This document shows, in pieces, positions 45,401 to 52,870 of a stretch of DNA of 64,000 bases (within the stretch, counting starts at the first letter, position 1; every line of letters starts with the position of its first letter). Origin of the DNA: Xenopus tropicalis (Eukaryota; Chordata; Amphibia; Anura; Pipidae). The notes under the pieces were generated by a model. That model worked only from the letters and a program-made list of their open reading frames with translations. It did no database searches and was not told where the DNA came from. The position numbers and the translations under genes were made by a program. The stretch lies in assembly GCF_000004195.4 (NCBI RefSeq), contig NC_030677.2, forward strand, positions 40,673,142 to 40,737,141. Reading direction: 5' to 3'.

Positions 45401-47021
45401 CCGCATCAACGAGCCGATGTGGTCCCCGATCCGACTGGATTTTCTAACCTGGCCGATCGAGATCTGGCCAATTTCAGGCCAGATATCGGTCGGCCAGGCC
45501 GCTCTGTTCTGCCCATACACGAGCCGATTAGCTGCCGAATCGGTCCAAGGGACCAATATCGACAGCTATAGTCGGCCCGTGTATGGGGACCTTTAGAGAG
45601 AAACAGATTTCAGTATTGGAATTTTATACTTTGAAGTCATTCCATAAATGGTTGGTTTGTATTGCTATTTTATTAAATGTTTTTCTAAAGCTATTATAAA
45701 CCAGTGCATCCTTTAATGTCTCTTCCATTACAACAGCAAACCTGTGTTCAGACTAGGCTGTTATAGCAGATTTTACATTACAGTTTATCTGTTTAAGGAA
45801 CTGACATATCAAACATTGTGTCCACTGACATATCAACCACTTTTGTAAGCACTTTTGCAATTTACATGACTTATTTGAGGGGTATATGTTTTAAAGGGAA
45901 ACAGAACTGTTCTGATGTTGTTCTGATGTTGCTCTGCTCAGGAAAATGATCAGCCTCAGGTGACTCTTTCCATTTTTTTCCATCTCTTTCCTGAGCATTG
46001 GAACTGACCAGCAGGTGAGCAGTTGCTGCTGTTGTTACAAAAGTAATTATATTAGCAGTTAATACACAGCTTTATTGTTTTGAAATTGATTTTTTTTTTA
46101 TGTAAAGTTTTGTGTGGTGTTGGGTTTACATATCCCAGTCCTCACTGGATCTGTGAGACACGACAGCAGTGAATCCCTCCCAGTGTGAGAAGGAATAATG
46201 AGCAGCTCTGCCTCCTTTGTAGAATACAGAAGTTGAATACAGAGGTAGTCCACTAAGAAGGGACACTGGATCAAATCATTGCTATTTCTTTGTTCTCAAA
46301 GTTAATATCTAGAGTGTAGGGGAGGCAGTTTGTTTTATACTTTAGCCATATTACCCTTATAAGTGTCTGCTCTCAGTAGGCTTCATTTTCAACAAATAGC
46401 AAAGTAAACAGTAGAACAAGATTAACCACAAGTTATTGGCACATGCAAGGACAGACAGAATACATTTAATTTCATTGGACAAAGGTATGGAGCTCTATGT
46501 GCCAGATGCTTAAAAAGTCTGCTCCATCCGTACATTTTGATTGGTTACTGCCCATGGGCAAATGTGTCCAGTGTTGATAAATGACTCCCAGGTATGTCTT
46601 ACCATTCTGATAATTGAAGGCATTGTTTAGTGGTGACATTGTTTAACAATGACGATACGGTTCTCTGTGTGAAGACCACAGATCAGTTTATCTGATCCAG
46701 TCCTCATCTTGCCAGTAAAATCAAACCAACCTAATTGACATCTGCCCAGATATCTGTTGGTTAGGCCTGTTTGAGGACCCTATACACATACAGCTACTAA
46801 ATCGGTCTGAAGGGCCCAAATCAACAGCTTAAACCTGCCTGTATATGGCCACATTTACAAGCCTGTTTACTGCAATATATACAGAGCCTTTTGTGCCATG
46901 TTTTTCTTTATTGCATATAAAAAGAAAATGTATACAATAAATGTTGTCCATTGTAAGATTATACGGTTAACCGTTTGTTTTCCTTTCCTTCATTTTAAGG
47001 AGTGTAAGCTTCAAGGAATAA
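21476..47021 (+). CDS. CEP135: CEP135 (centrosomal protein of 135 kDa), complete coding region
   Basis: CEP135 (Bld10 family) is a centriolar coiled-coil scaffold linking the SAS-6 cartwheel to microtubules. Exons: 21476-21630 (start ATG at 21518; an in-frame ATG also at 21515), 23318-23508, 23907-24074, 24220-24361, 24483-24567, 25171-25299, 25703-25918, 26219-26284, 26524-26674, 26904-27127, 29428-29583, 29721-29882, 30555-30632, 31890-32041, 38529-38644, 39349-39503, 39625-39680, 40359-40527, 40931-41041, 41593-41778, 42411-42620, 43311-43513, 44874-44978, 45111-45266 and 47000-47021. They total 3522 nt with no phase error: 1173 residues plus stop, close to the human protein (about 1140). 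The N-terminus ([22 protein letters not shown]) and blocks such as [23 protein letters not shown] and [12 protein letters not shown] are diagnostic. Nearly all exons are heptad-rich coiled coil. One intron uses a GC donor (25300), and the intron 32042-38528 holds a DIRS retrotransposon. The start was chosen by the match of MSTAAERK to vertebrate CEP135. Confidence 0.97.
22041..22348. mobile_element. hAT-like element, 'ggttggggatcact' ends (copy 1)
   Basis: The left end CAGGGTTCCCAGCC and right end GGTTGGGGATCACTAG are imperfect inverted repeats. The body has 'tgttgctcacgagccactgg' and 'gggagcaacatccaagggg'. The same element, better preserved, is at 59143-59415. No clear target duplication remains because another MITE abuts the right end. 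Confidence 0.7.
22350..22639. mobile_element. MITE with CTAGGGGCACATTTAC ends (no tandem array)
   Basis: The ends are CTAGGGGGCACATTTACGAA and its inverse, 'agtaaatgtgcccctag'. The interior is rich in 'ttttttcgg' and 'aaaatcgg' motifs and is unusually CpG-bearing for the region. It is the compact counterpart of 52871-54448, which has the same ends but an expanded tandem array in the middle. Confidence 0.8.
22770..23035 (-). mobile_element. tRNA-derived SINE-like repeat
   Basis: Read on the minus strand, the sequence begins near 'gcagtgtagtggttagcact' (A-box-like) and continues to GGTTCGACTCC at 22963-22973, an exact match to the pol III B-box consensus. Downstream parts such as 'ctgccccagtggagcttcca' on the + strand are recognisable from many frog repeats. 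Further fragments of the same family lie near 25440-25600 ('gagcttatagtctaa') and 26110-26155 ('gtgggaggaaacccaca'). The tRNA-like part cannot fold into a full cloverleaf, so this is not a tRNA gene. Confidence 0.65.
28342..29300 (-). mobile_element. 5'-truncated L1/Tx1-like LINE fragment (ORF2 C-terminal region)
   Basis: The minus strand reads through a LINE ORF2 tail. Near 29040 it encodes [18 protein letters not shown], matching the TPLWxNxxLP pattern of vertebrate L1-clade elements. Near 28640 it encodes [20 protein letters not shown], the typical C-terminal block. The T run at 28350-28361 (a poly-A tail on the minus strand) marks the 3' end. Frames are broken by stops and shifts, so it is a dead copy. 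It lies antisense in the CEP135 intron 27128-29427. Confidence 0.75.
31307..31760. mobile_element. T2-like MITE, 'TTAAAGGAGAAGGAAAGG' subfamily (copy 2, reversed)
   Basis: The right end CCTTTCCTTCTCCTTTAA is identical to that of copy 1 at 9094-9700; the left end (TTAAACGAGAAGGAAAG) is slightly decayed. Internal blocks run in the opposite order to copy 1. It lies in the CEP135 intron 30633-31889. Confidence 0.85.
32382..32524 (+). repeat. DIRS left inverted terminal repeat
   Basis: It starts TTTCTCTTGCCTACATTGGGG and continues to 'ctacttgtcagttt'. The reverse complement of 38139-38280 matches it with only about three small differences. One lies in the outermost 15 bp ('gcctacat' against 'gtcctacgat') and one is a T/C change near 32496. 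Confidence 0.93.
33031..33270 (+). promoter_or_regulatory. Hairpin and YY1-like motif array in DIRS leader
   Basis: GGCGGCCATCTTGG occurs five times: at about 33033, 33085, 33161, 33186 and 33257. Its complement contains CAAGATGGC, the core of the YY1 binding site. In three cases it runs into 'gtggaacgca', which after a short gap is answered by the inverse 'tgcgttccac', giving stems of about 10-12 bp (33046-33073, 33096-33123, 33196-33220). It lies 5' of the gag ATG at 33487 and has no counterpart elsewhere in the window. A role in transcription or in translation of the element is inference. Confidence 0.6.
33487..34914 (+). CDS. DIRS gag-like protein (475 aa)
   Basis: First long frame of the element, from ATG at 33487 to TGA at 34912-34914. 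Near the N-terminus is a Cys pair motif, C28-x2-C31 and C44-x2-C47, which looks like a small zinc ribbon. Residues of about 100-160 are Pro/Ser-rich and then acidic ([20 protein letters not shown]). The middle is predicted helical. The last 80 residues are basic and Gln/Ser-rich ([20 protein letters not shown]), fitting nucleic-acid binding. Position and composition fit the ORF1/gag of DIRS elements; there is no CCHC knuckle. Its end overlaps the next frame by 404 nt. No stop or frameshift is visible. Confidence 0.85.
   Translation: MSVPSEDTTDLRPQAQARTTPLVAYFACTTCKLKFTNASADPMCASCRLVKGPAPTHHSASLPSCSAAAPAPPLSTDSELVRALSLSLAGLQNLARIPETLDRVLEHLSAPQHIPPTRGNSSKRPPPSPESVEEPDEKSEEEGQINSGEDSEQETDAPRSQREVEGLIQAVLEALCITDTPATSEPSKSIFKRQKKTCVFPAYDQLDEIVKAQWKTPDHRVQLSKRFTQNYPFPQDCIDMWTSPPTVDPPVSRLSKTTTIPVADAASFKDPIDKRLEGFCKSIFTASGAALRPIFATAWVSKAMEVWVEQVSQLLGSEDPHTELLLSQIADANSYICEAALDAAKLIAKASAQSIAARRFLWLKTWSADLASKRSLVSLPFSGKQLFGAELDKIISQATGGKSALLPQNRSKRPVFRRRPSFRPFRQGQRQKAPPKEQQSSSGGHFRPRYPAKQGTSWSNNKNTSKSSQDKSTSA
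34511..36808 (+). CDS. DIRS reverse transcriptase-RNase H polyprotein
   Basis: Open frame of 765 codons in +1 relative to gag. Homology to DIRS pol begins only near 34944 (RLRHFREVW), so the first 145 residues are probably an open shadow of gag; frameshift or reinitiation could give the true start. RT motifs: [17 protein letters not shown], motif [10 protein letters not shown] (D279), motif [13 protein letters not shown] and motif C YLDD (343-346). RNase H follows with [11 protein letters not shown] (D509), [10 protein letters not shown] and [13 protein letters not shown]. After it, about 120 residues ([33 protein letters not shown]) correspond to the methyltransferase-like region reported in many DIRS pols; that assignment is tentative. 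All catalytic acids I can check are present. Confidence 0.92.
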   Translation: MRRSSSPKPQHSPSQQDVFCGSRLGRRTSRPKDLWSASPSQENSSSGPNSIRSSRKPRGERVRCFHKTGPRDPYSDVDHLFAPFVKAKDKRHHLRSNSPRRGDISDPDIQPSRAPHGPITRTPLSPPRTNPPLPEGVPTPEGIPLGGRLRHFREVWLHQVQDPWILQVISDGYLIEFSQPPPQRFFLSRLPPQGPRRSAYKEVLHNLVLSGVVHPVPTSERGRGFYSNLFIVPKRDGSYRPVLDLKAVNQFVQRRHFKMESVQSVLMSLEPGEFMAVVDIKDAYLHVPIHPNHHRFLRFCVTGEHWQFVALPFGLSSAPRIFTKIMAAALAGLRLQGIKVIPYLDDLLVRAPSELTANHHLTMLIQSLSRLGWLINYRKSVLTPAQRVEYLGLTLDTAARRVFLPPDRATTLCRRISTVQQADSLPLRICMQTLGTMVSAFPALPYAQLHTRPLQRLIILQQRKDRRNLDRLISVPPQVKASLSWWRSPPRLQSGSPFPSHEWTVVTTDASLQGWGGVLADKTAQGRWEREERSLPINILELRAVFLSLTHWTGLLRGHPIRVQTDNQTAVAYINHQGGTRSPRALAEAQRILLWAEQNVPAISAVHIPGVDNWTADFLSRQTLDQGEWSLHPEAFQEIVARWGLPEVDLMASRYNRKIPRFIARSRDPLALAVDALVVPWPFELAYVFPPLALLPRVIKKIRREGTSTILVAPYWPRRPWFTEVIELSADEPLPLPARKDLLTQGPCVHPNSQPLALTAWLLRP
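36751..37827 (+). CDS. DIRS tyrosine recombinase
   Basis: This frame is open from 34915 to the TGA at 37825-37827 (first ATG 34975), but the recombinase homology sits in the last third. ATG 36751 gives 358 residues and overlaps the RT frame by 58 nt, so it is the preferred start. An N-terminal SAM-like core-binding region ([22 protein letters not shown]) is followed by the catalytic domain: box I Arg in [11 protein letters not shown] (37258-37263), box II H-x-x-R in [13 protein letters not shown] (His 37648, Arg 37657) and the nucleophile Tyr in KFYKVHTF (37756). The R-H-R-Y set is therefore complete. The enzyme would integrate circular cDNA without target duplication. How the frame is translated is not evident. 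Confidence 0.9.
   Translation: MCPPEFTAAGFNGVALEALVLSRAGVPREAIPTMLRARKTVSARIYHRIWKTFITWCETNSRDPQVLEESNLLIFLQEGLHKGLALSSLKVQVSALSILYQHQLALRPNIRTFLQGALRIAPPYRHPIPPWDLNLVLSALQEDPFEPLDTIPLPTLTAKTVFLLAITSARRVSELSALSYKSPFTIFHADKVVMRPTPDFLPKVVSEFHLNQDIVVPSLCPNPKNHQEERLHTLDVVRSLRAYIEATKKVRRVDTLFVIPEGPRKGLKASKTTIAKWIRATILRGYATKGKPPPFQVRAHSTRSLGTSWAMRNQASAEQVCRAAVWSSLHTFSKFYKVHTFSSAEAGFGRKVLQTVIP
37878..37979 (+). repeat. DIRS internal complementary region
   Basis: The first part is complementary to the left terminus (tcccc at 37878 through caagagaaa). The second part is complementary to the right terminus (aaagagagatttttgtac onward to aacacaggc). The two halves overlap at AAA, the complement of the TTT shared by both element ends. 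This is the template-like region that lets a DIRS element rebuild its ends and circularise. Confidence 0.92.
38139..38315 (+). repeat. DIRS right inverted terminal repeat with terminal extension
   Basis: 'aaactgacaagtagaggg' to about 38280 is the inverse of the left repeat. The remaining part to 38315 ('gatttaacggtgagtac ... ctcttt') is unique to the right end but is represented in complement in the internal region at 37918-37955. Confidence 0.92.
41922..42234. mobile_element. MITE with 'aggggatc(c)aaaccc' ends
   Basis: The left end AGGGGATCCAAACCCCAAAA is mirrored at the right by TTTTGGGTTTTGATCCCCTTT. The interior has no coding capacity. It lies in the CEP135 intron 41779-42410. Confidence 0.7.
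44225..44651. mobile_element. T2-like MITE (copy 2)
   Basis: The ends are TTAAAGGACAGTAACACC and GGTATTACTGTTCCTTTAA. The body closely matches the copy at 2976-3401, including 'gcagataacagataa' and its complement and 'actatagtttatataaata'. It lies in the CEP135 intron 43514-44873. Confidence 0.85.
45284..45595. mobile_element. Degraded MITE, 'gtgtatggggacc' end
   Basis: The stretch is rich in short palindromes ('gatcgtttggcc ... ggccaaacgatc', 'ggccagatatcggtcggcc') and ends 'ggcccgtgtatggggacct'. The left end is not a clean match. A more decayed relative is at about 46640-46860. It starts 17 bp after the CEP135 exon that ends at 45266. Confidence 0.6.
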
Positions 47022-48230
47022 ATTGAAAACACACAGAAATTTGAAGGAAAAAATGAGCACACAACTCTTTTCTAATGCTGGATCTGTAAAAAGCCATCCT
47101 CAAGAGATCTCTGTATTTCCCAAATACCAAGGAGGGTGCTGTAGGACAGCATGGCATTGTTGGTATAATAAATGATCAGGCTGGAAAGGTTGCTCTAACA
47201 GGACGCGGTTAATACTAAATGTTGGGAGGGACAGTGGCTTTTAATTTTCTTAATCTGCAAAGATGTTTTAAAAACAGACATGGCAGACGGACGGTTTTGT
47301 CTCCTCTGCTAGACACTTCTGGTTTAAATAGCGTTTATAAGCTGTGGCCTTTCTGGAGCAACATCCTAGTATTATATATGTGCCTTTATTGTAAAAAAAA
47401 TCAGGTTTTTATTTTATCTGTGTGTGTGTTTGTATATAACATGTATTTCCCTTTAAATGTGCCAAGTTATACTCGTCTGTTCCGCGTATTTACGTGTTAC
47501 TTGTATGTGAAAGCAATGAGGCGTCACTGGTAAGAGCAAGAGAGGAATTTGGTTGGCTGTGCAGCAGAACTCTCATAGGCCCATAGCACTGTATCCTGTA
47601 AATGAAAGTAGCAGTGTCAGCCATTAAAGGCTGAGGTGGAAAATAATGCTGCTGCAAGCACTTGAATCTTGCAATGAAAAAACTCAATGTTCAGTGTTCC
47701 CTTCTGTTGGTACAGGGCTGTATGAATATGGGACTACAAACACATGGAGATCACACAGTGGTCAGTTCTTGTACTATCATTGCTCATATGTTCAGTATGT
47801 ATGTTTCGCTTTTAGGACAGTGGCTCATTGAGCATTTTCTAGTGATAAAACCCCCGGCCCACAACAGAACCACCCATTCTGAACCACAGGGACCGAATTA
47901 CTAAGACTGTAGCAAATGTAAAGCCTCCAGAAAAATGAATGTGCCATTATTCTGAGTGCTACAGCGCAGAGGGTGTTTACGTTAAATAGGGCCCAGAAAT
48001 GAAAATATAGTAATCGCATGTACAGTTATTTAGTATTATTTTATGGTTGTTACTGAAATAAGTATTTGGTTTCACTTCAGGGTAAAAATGTTTTAATCAT
48101 TTATCTCACAGCAGAACATGAATATTCCAGTGATGTAGCATGCACCTCATAAATTGTCATTCATATTTATTTTTGTATATGTGACTATTTATTAAAAAAA
48201 ATAAATAAAAAATTTTTTATCATTACTTTC
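47022..48230 (+). other. CEP135: CEP135 3' UTR
   Basis: Noncoding sequence after TAA at 47019-47021. Two overlapping AATAAA signals lie at 48200-48205 and 48204-48209, followed about 25 nt later by T-rich sequence. The 3' UTR is therefore about 1.2 kb if this is the main poly(A) site. Confidence 0.75.
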
Positions 48231-48257
48231 TGTGTTTTTTTTATATCTTTACATGCT

Positions 48258-48743
48258 AAGGGGACCTGTCAGGCTAAGAAATAGTCCAAAATATTGTGTT
48301 TGTCCAGTAAAGTAAACTTCACTTACACTATATAAATAATATAAATCCTGTTTCCTTAGAATTACACAACCACAGCGAGCAGGCAGCTGCTATTTTGTGG
48401 ACATTGTTATTGAGGCAAGCTTTGCATCCTGTCAAACTCTTGTTTATGTGATAGAATTGAAGGGTCGGATGCCCATGCACTGGCTACACAATTAGATGGT
48501 GAGAAGGGAAAGTGAGGAGTGCAGGGACATCTAGGACGTGCAGAATAGAAAGTGAAAGTAATTGTCTGCCTCTATGCCTAAGACAAGGTGGGGCAGGCAA
48601 TATATGATTGACAGCTGGAATTTTTAAATGCATTTATAATGGGTATTGATGTGTTAATAAAAAAATTTATATGGGTTTCATGTTTAATTTAAAAACAACT
48701 TTTATTATACAGCTTTCTATGTCTGGGTGGCAGGTCCCTTTTA
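48258..48743. mobile_element. MITE with AGGGGACCTGTCA ends
   Basis: The left end TAAGGGGACCTGTCA is mirrored by TGGCAGGTCCCTTTTA at the right. About 485 bp, noncoding, immediately after the CEP135 poly(A) region. Confidence 0.75.
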
Positions 48744-49689
48744 AACAAACGGACCTTCAAAGGGAATTTGAACTAAAAATGTCTGGTGACTTGCTACAGA
48801 GCCCAGACGCCCCCTGCAAAGCCATAGCTGCTGACACAAGGGGGGCCTGAAGCAGCTGGGAGGTACTCATTACAGTGATACTCGGAGACAATGTCTGTTT
48901 GCTCTGCTAAATATACCTGAAAGCCCAGCAAAAGGTCAGTTGAGCCTATGATTAAGTGCCAAGTGCACAAAACACATAAGGCTACAATGAGGTCTAATTG
49001 CCTACAATAAAGCGTCTTTGTTTTTATTTACTATTGCCTGCTCATGGGATCTGTGAGTGCCTGCCATATGTATTGAAAAGGGTCAGTTAGGGTGAGATTT
49101 GGGATGAACACCTCTTTGCTGTCATAGACGTGGAACTATGACTGTTACAGCAATCATTTCCTATATCTGAATCTTGGTATGAGTTTATTCAATAGGGGGC
49201 AGTCTGTTTTGGGACGGGGGGGGGGTGGTATCCTGTACAGTGAACGTGTAGTGAAGTAGAAATTGATGTTTTACTCTAATGCACACTTTTTAAATAATAC
49301 TTTCCTTGTCATTTTACACCTAGTTATTGTATTCTGGTTTAGTCTGGGATAATAGGTTGCTTTAGGTCGATGACTTCGTGGCTTTGCACCTCCCCTGCTT
49401 TGGGTCAGTCATCAGGCTAGCAAGCAAGTAGCCTGTGTAAAGCAGCCATTTTCATCCCACAAAGTCTGATTGGCATGAATATTACTGTGATCTATTGTTT
49501 TATTAGTCTATAATTGGTGAGTACAAAATCCCTGTATGATCCAATAAGAATATGCTCTATCTGGTTATACCAGTTCCATTCCAAATTATCTTTCCCCTGG
49601 TATTTAATTGCAGCAGAAGGAAGGGGAAACCCCACCGTAGCAGAGTCATATTTACTTAAATGGGAAACAACACTCTTTAACGTCTTCAA

Positions 49690-49770
49690 ATCTGCAATAG
49701 GTCTTACTTAGATTGTAAGCTCTACGGGGCAGGGACCTCCTTCCTACTGTGTCTCATACCACATGGCACT

Positions 49771-49801
<31 letters not shown>

Positions 49802-49915
49802 TTATTGTATTTATTTATTATATCACTTGTCCTCCCTGTGTGTAATTTTGTATTCTGTAAGACTGTACAGCGCTGCGTACCCTTGTGGCGCTTTATAAAT
49901 AAAGTTATACATACA
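49690..49915 (+). repeat. Common frog interspersed repeat ('agattgtaagctct ... gcgctttataaataaa')
   Basis: The pattern 'agattgtaagctctacgggg', 'gactgtacagcgctgcgta' and 'ggcgctttataaataaa' is a very frequent vertebrate/frog repeat. A TA dinucleotide run (49770-49797) is embedded in it, and a related reverse piece is inside the MITE at about 9370-9540. Its class is not decided here. Confidence 0.6.
49770..49797. repeat. (TA)n microsatellite
   Basis: About 14 uninterrupted TA dinucleotides. Confidence 0.95.
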
Positions 49916-52870
49916 TACAATAGGTCTAAACCCTGGCTTATGCAATGCCATTAGCTATTTATTATATATTATCTTGTACAGCAGTGATATAAAGCGATCG
50001 GCTACCTCCCGGGGCATCTTCCATTACATACCTGGAACATCTTGTCATGTTTCTCTATAAATTGCACCCTACATTTTCTTACCATGTACGTTGTATATAA
50101 GTTGGGCACACCTTCTCCACTCAAACCACACTATTTCTATTGCATATATCCCCTCTGTTTGCCAGCACCATCACATTTTCCTAAAACAAATAGCACTTTC
50201 CCTCTCACGCATCTTCAGTGACATTTACATCTGCAAACAGCACATGTGCTCTGTAAAGTTCTTGCAATGAAGAATGCAGGCTTACATAGGCAGAACTTAC
50301 TGATAAAAATCCTGCTTTAACCATTGCACTGTAATGGTTAAAATGAGTTCAAGACAGGCGGTCTAAAGAAAAAAATGTGTTTCTCCAGCAGAGTCCACAG
50401 CTAGAGCAAAGTTTCTATGGAAACCAGCAGTGTCATCTCTTGATTGGCTGCTAGACTGGAGGGTGTGTTTGGTAACCTGAGTTAAGAGGAACTGAGCATG
50501 CTCAGTAAGCCAAGAGCCAATGTTAATTCCTAAGGTTGGGGACCAGTTGGTTAGAGGAGGGAAAGGAATCCCAAGTGATTAAGGGGATACTGTAGCCTAA
50601 CTATTAATTGAACAGTGGCAGGTATTTAATGTTTAAAAAGAGGCTGATTACATTTTTTGAGGGGGTTTACATGTCCTTTAATGTTTGATTTGCTTGATTG
50701 TTTTGATTGGTTTACTTTCGAGAAAATGACTTGGTGCTTCTGAAACTTTAATGTAAATTTTAAAGTGTTCTGCAGCAATCAAAAAAGAGAGAACTGTATA
50801 ACAAAATGCGAAATTTTCTCTAAGGAATAAATAATTTTTTCATTTTGAAACCTGCGGAAACCCAAAGAGCTACTGAGCTCCACCTTCCTCTCTGACCTCC
50901 CAATGACAATGACTGGCAGAACAGATAACAAGGGGTTTATTATACGATCAATGAAGCAGGAGCGCAACTCTCACTGTTCTTCCCACACTGATTCTAAAGT
51001 GCCGGGGAGAATGAATTCACATAATATTTCTCCTGTCTCTTCTTAGTTTCCAAATATAATATTGATGTTTATGTTCTTAAAGACAATGTCGCTGTCTGTT
51101 GATTCAAGCAACAAGGTGTTCAGGATTATTTTATTTACAGAGAGAAACAGTGGCTTAACATGACTTTCCCAGGCTCCTCCACTCTAAAATTATTCACAAC
51201 GGGTGCAGGCAGGAGAGAAGGTGCAGCGGGAAGGGGGGGCTGCAAAGGTCCTAAACTGGATCGCACCTTCTTTGGGGGGGTAAGTAGAGCAGCATCACAG
51301 CGGGCTGGGGTAAATGCAGGTGAGTGATCCTGTTCCTTCACATCAAGCAATGTGTTTGCCAGACAAGGTTCTTGCAAGGAAAGAAGCAGAGCCTATGATA
51401 TATAATGGACACCGCCCCTTCCCCCAGCATGCTAAGCTGCTGCATAGAGACCTGTTTTAGTAGGGAAAAGCATCTAAATGTAGGGGTTACATTGATCCCA
51501 ATACTATGCAAGATTTGGGTTCACCCACATCCTTATTCGTCAGCTAAACCAAAACCAGACCCTTAATTTTATGTGAATTTACGCTTTGAGAGGAAACTTC
51601 GGGTGACTTCCCGGAAATCGTAGCAATGCATATGCCATCCCACCGGTGATTTACATTCTCGCTGGTGGGATGGCATTCCGGGGAGATTAGTCGCCCACAG
51701 CAATTAAGATTTGTCACGGGATGACTCCCCATCTGCCACTGCCCTAAAGGGTTCCATTCATTAACGTGCTAATTAACAGTTTGCCCTAAGTTTAAACCCT
51801 ACACTCCATGCCCCTGCTATACACTGTCATTGTTTGATATGGAAGTTGCTGTTGCTGTGGGGCCCAATAACCAGTCAGTCCCCTGCTGGAAAGTTCATGT
51901 AGGAGACACTGATATAATTCAGTAAATAGATCCCAATATATACAGCTGATGTTACTCGATAATATGCAGTTCATATAAATAGATAAAATGAATAATTAAT
52001 GTGCTAATAAGTTAGTCAGTTCATAGTGGAATTTTTAACTCCCATATGTATTAAAAGGCACTAAGTTTGTCCAGGAGCAGTAAGCAAACTTAATGCCTTC
52101 TATTACATACCCCCCTAATTCATTGGTGGTCAGTGGAGTTTGTCCCCTGCCAGTAAAGCTTCTCTGCACTGTCTTTAGCTTGACATGCATATAACCTAAG
52201 TTTCTAGGCAGTTATTGCAGAACATAAATTGCTATAACTTTATACATAACTTACGTAGCTTACATAATGTCAGCAATTCGGCAGGGTCCCATTAAGTAAT
52301 AGGAATTTACCAGTATTTGGATTCTGTTCAGTGTTCTGCAAATTAATTTGTGGAGAATTCTAACCTGCAGCCGGAAAACACAGATTTCTATCTGTTTGGC
52401 ATCTGCTTTTGTTAATGCACTTTGTTATTTATACACGATTAATGACAAGAGAGAGAGGCTTCACTAAATCTATGCATTTCATCAATGTTCATAAAAAACA
52501 TTCCCAACACCCACATTTCATACGTGAGAATACTGGGCCGTTTCAGTGTGAGCAGTAGGATGGTCATTAGCATGCTAAATAATGTATAAGAATTCTTTTC
52601 CCCAGCCTATATTCACTATTGTGCTCTGTCTGTGTGCCATCTCTGCCTATTCCCTATCATAAAAGCCTGTATTGTAACATAGCAACCAATCATTTCCAAA
52701 TACTTGACATCTATCGGCTGTAGAACAGCAAGAAAAAAAATTTTTTTTACATACAAAGTTTGTATCAATTGATCTAGAACCTACAAATTCCCTATTCAAC
52801 ATATAGTCCTGTAGAGAGTCATGAATGACATTTGACCCCTGTTTATGTTCCTGTGTAATAACTAAACCCA
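49916..52870. other. Intergenic sequence with one GATTAGTCGCC MITE remnant
   Basis: No gene is recognisable. About 51580-51750 is an incomplete GATTAGTCGCC-family copy ('ggtgggatggcattccgggg', 'gattagtcgcccacag'). The remainder shows no clear repeat ends. The open frames here are short and resemble no protein I know. Confidence 0.6.
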
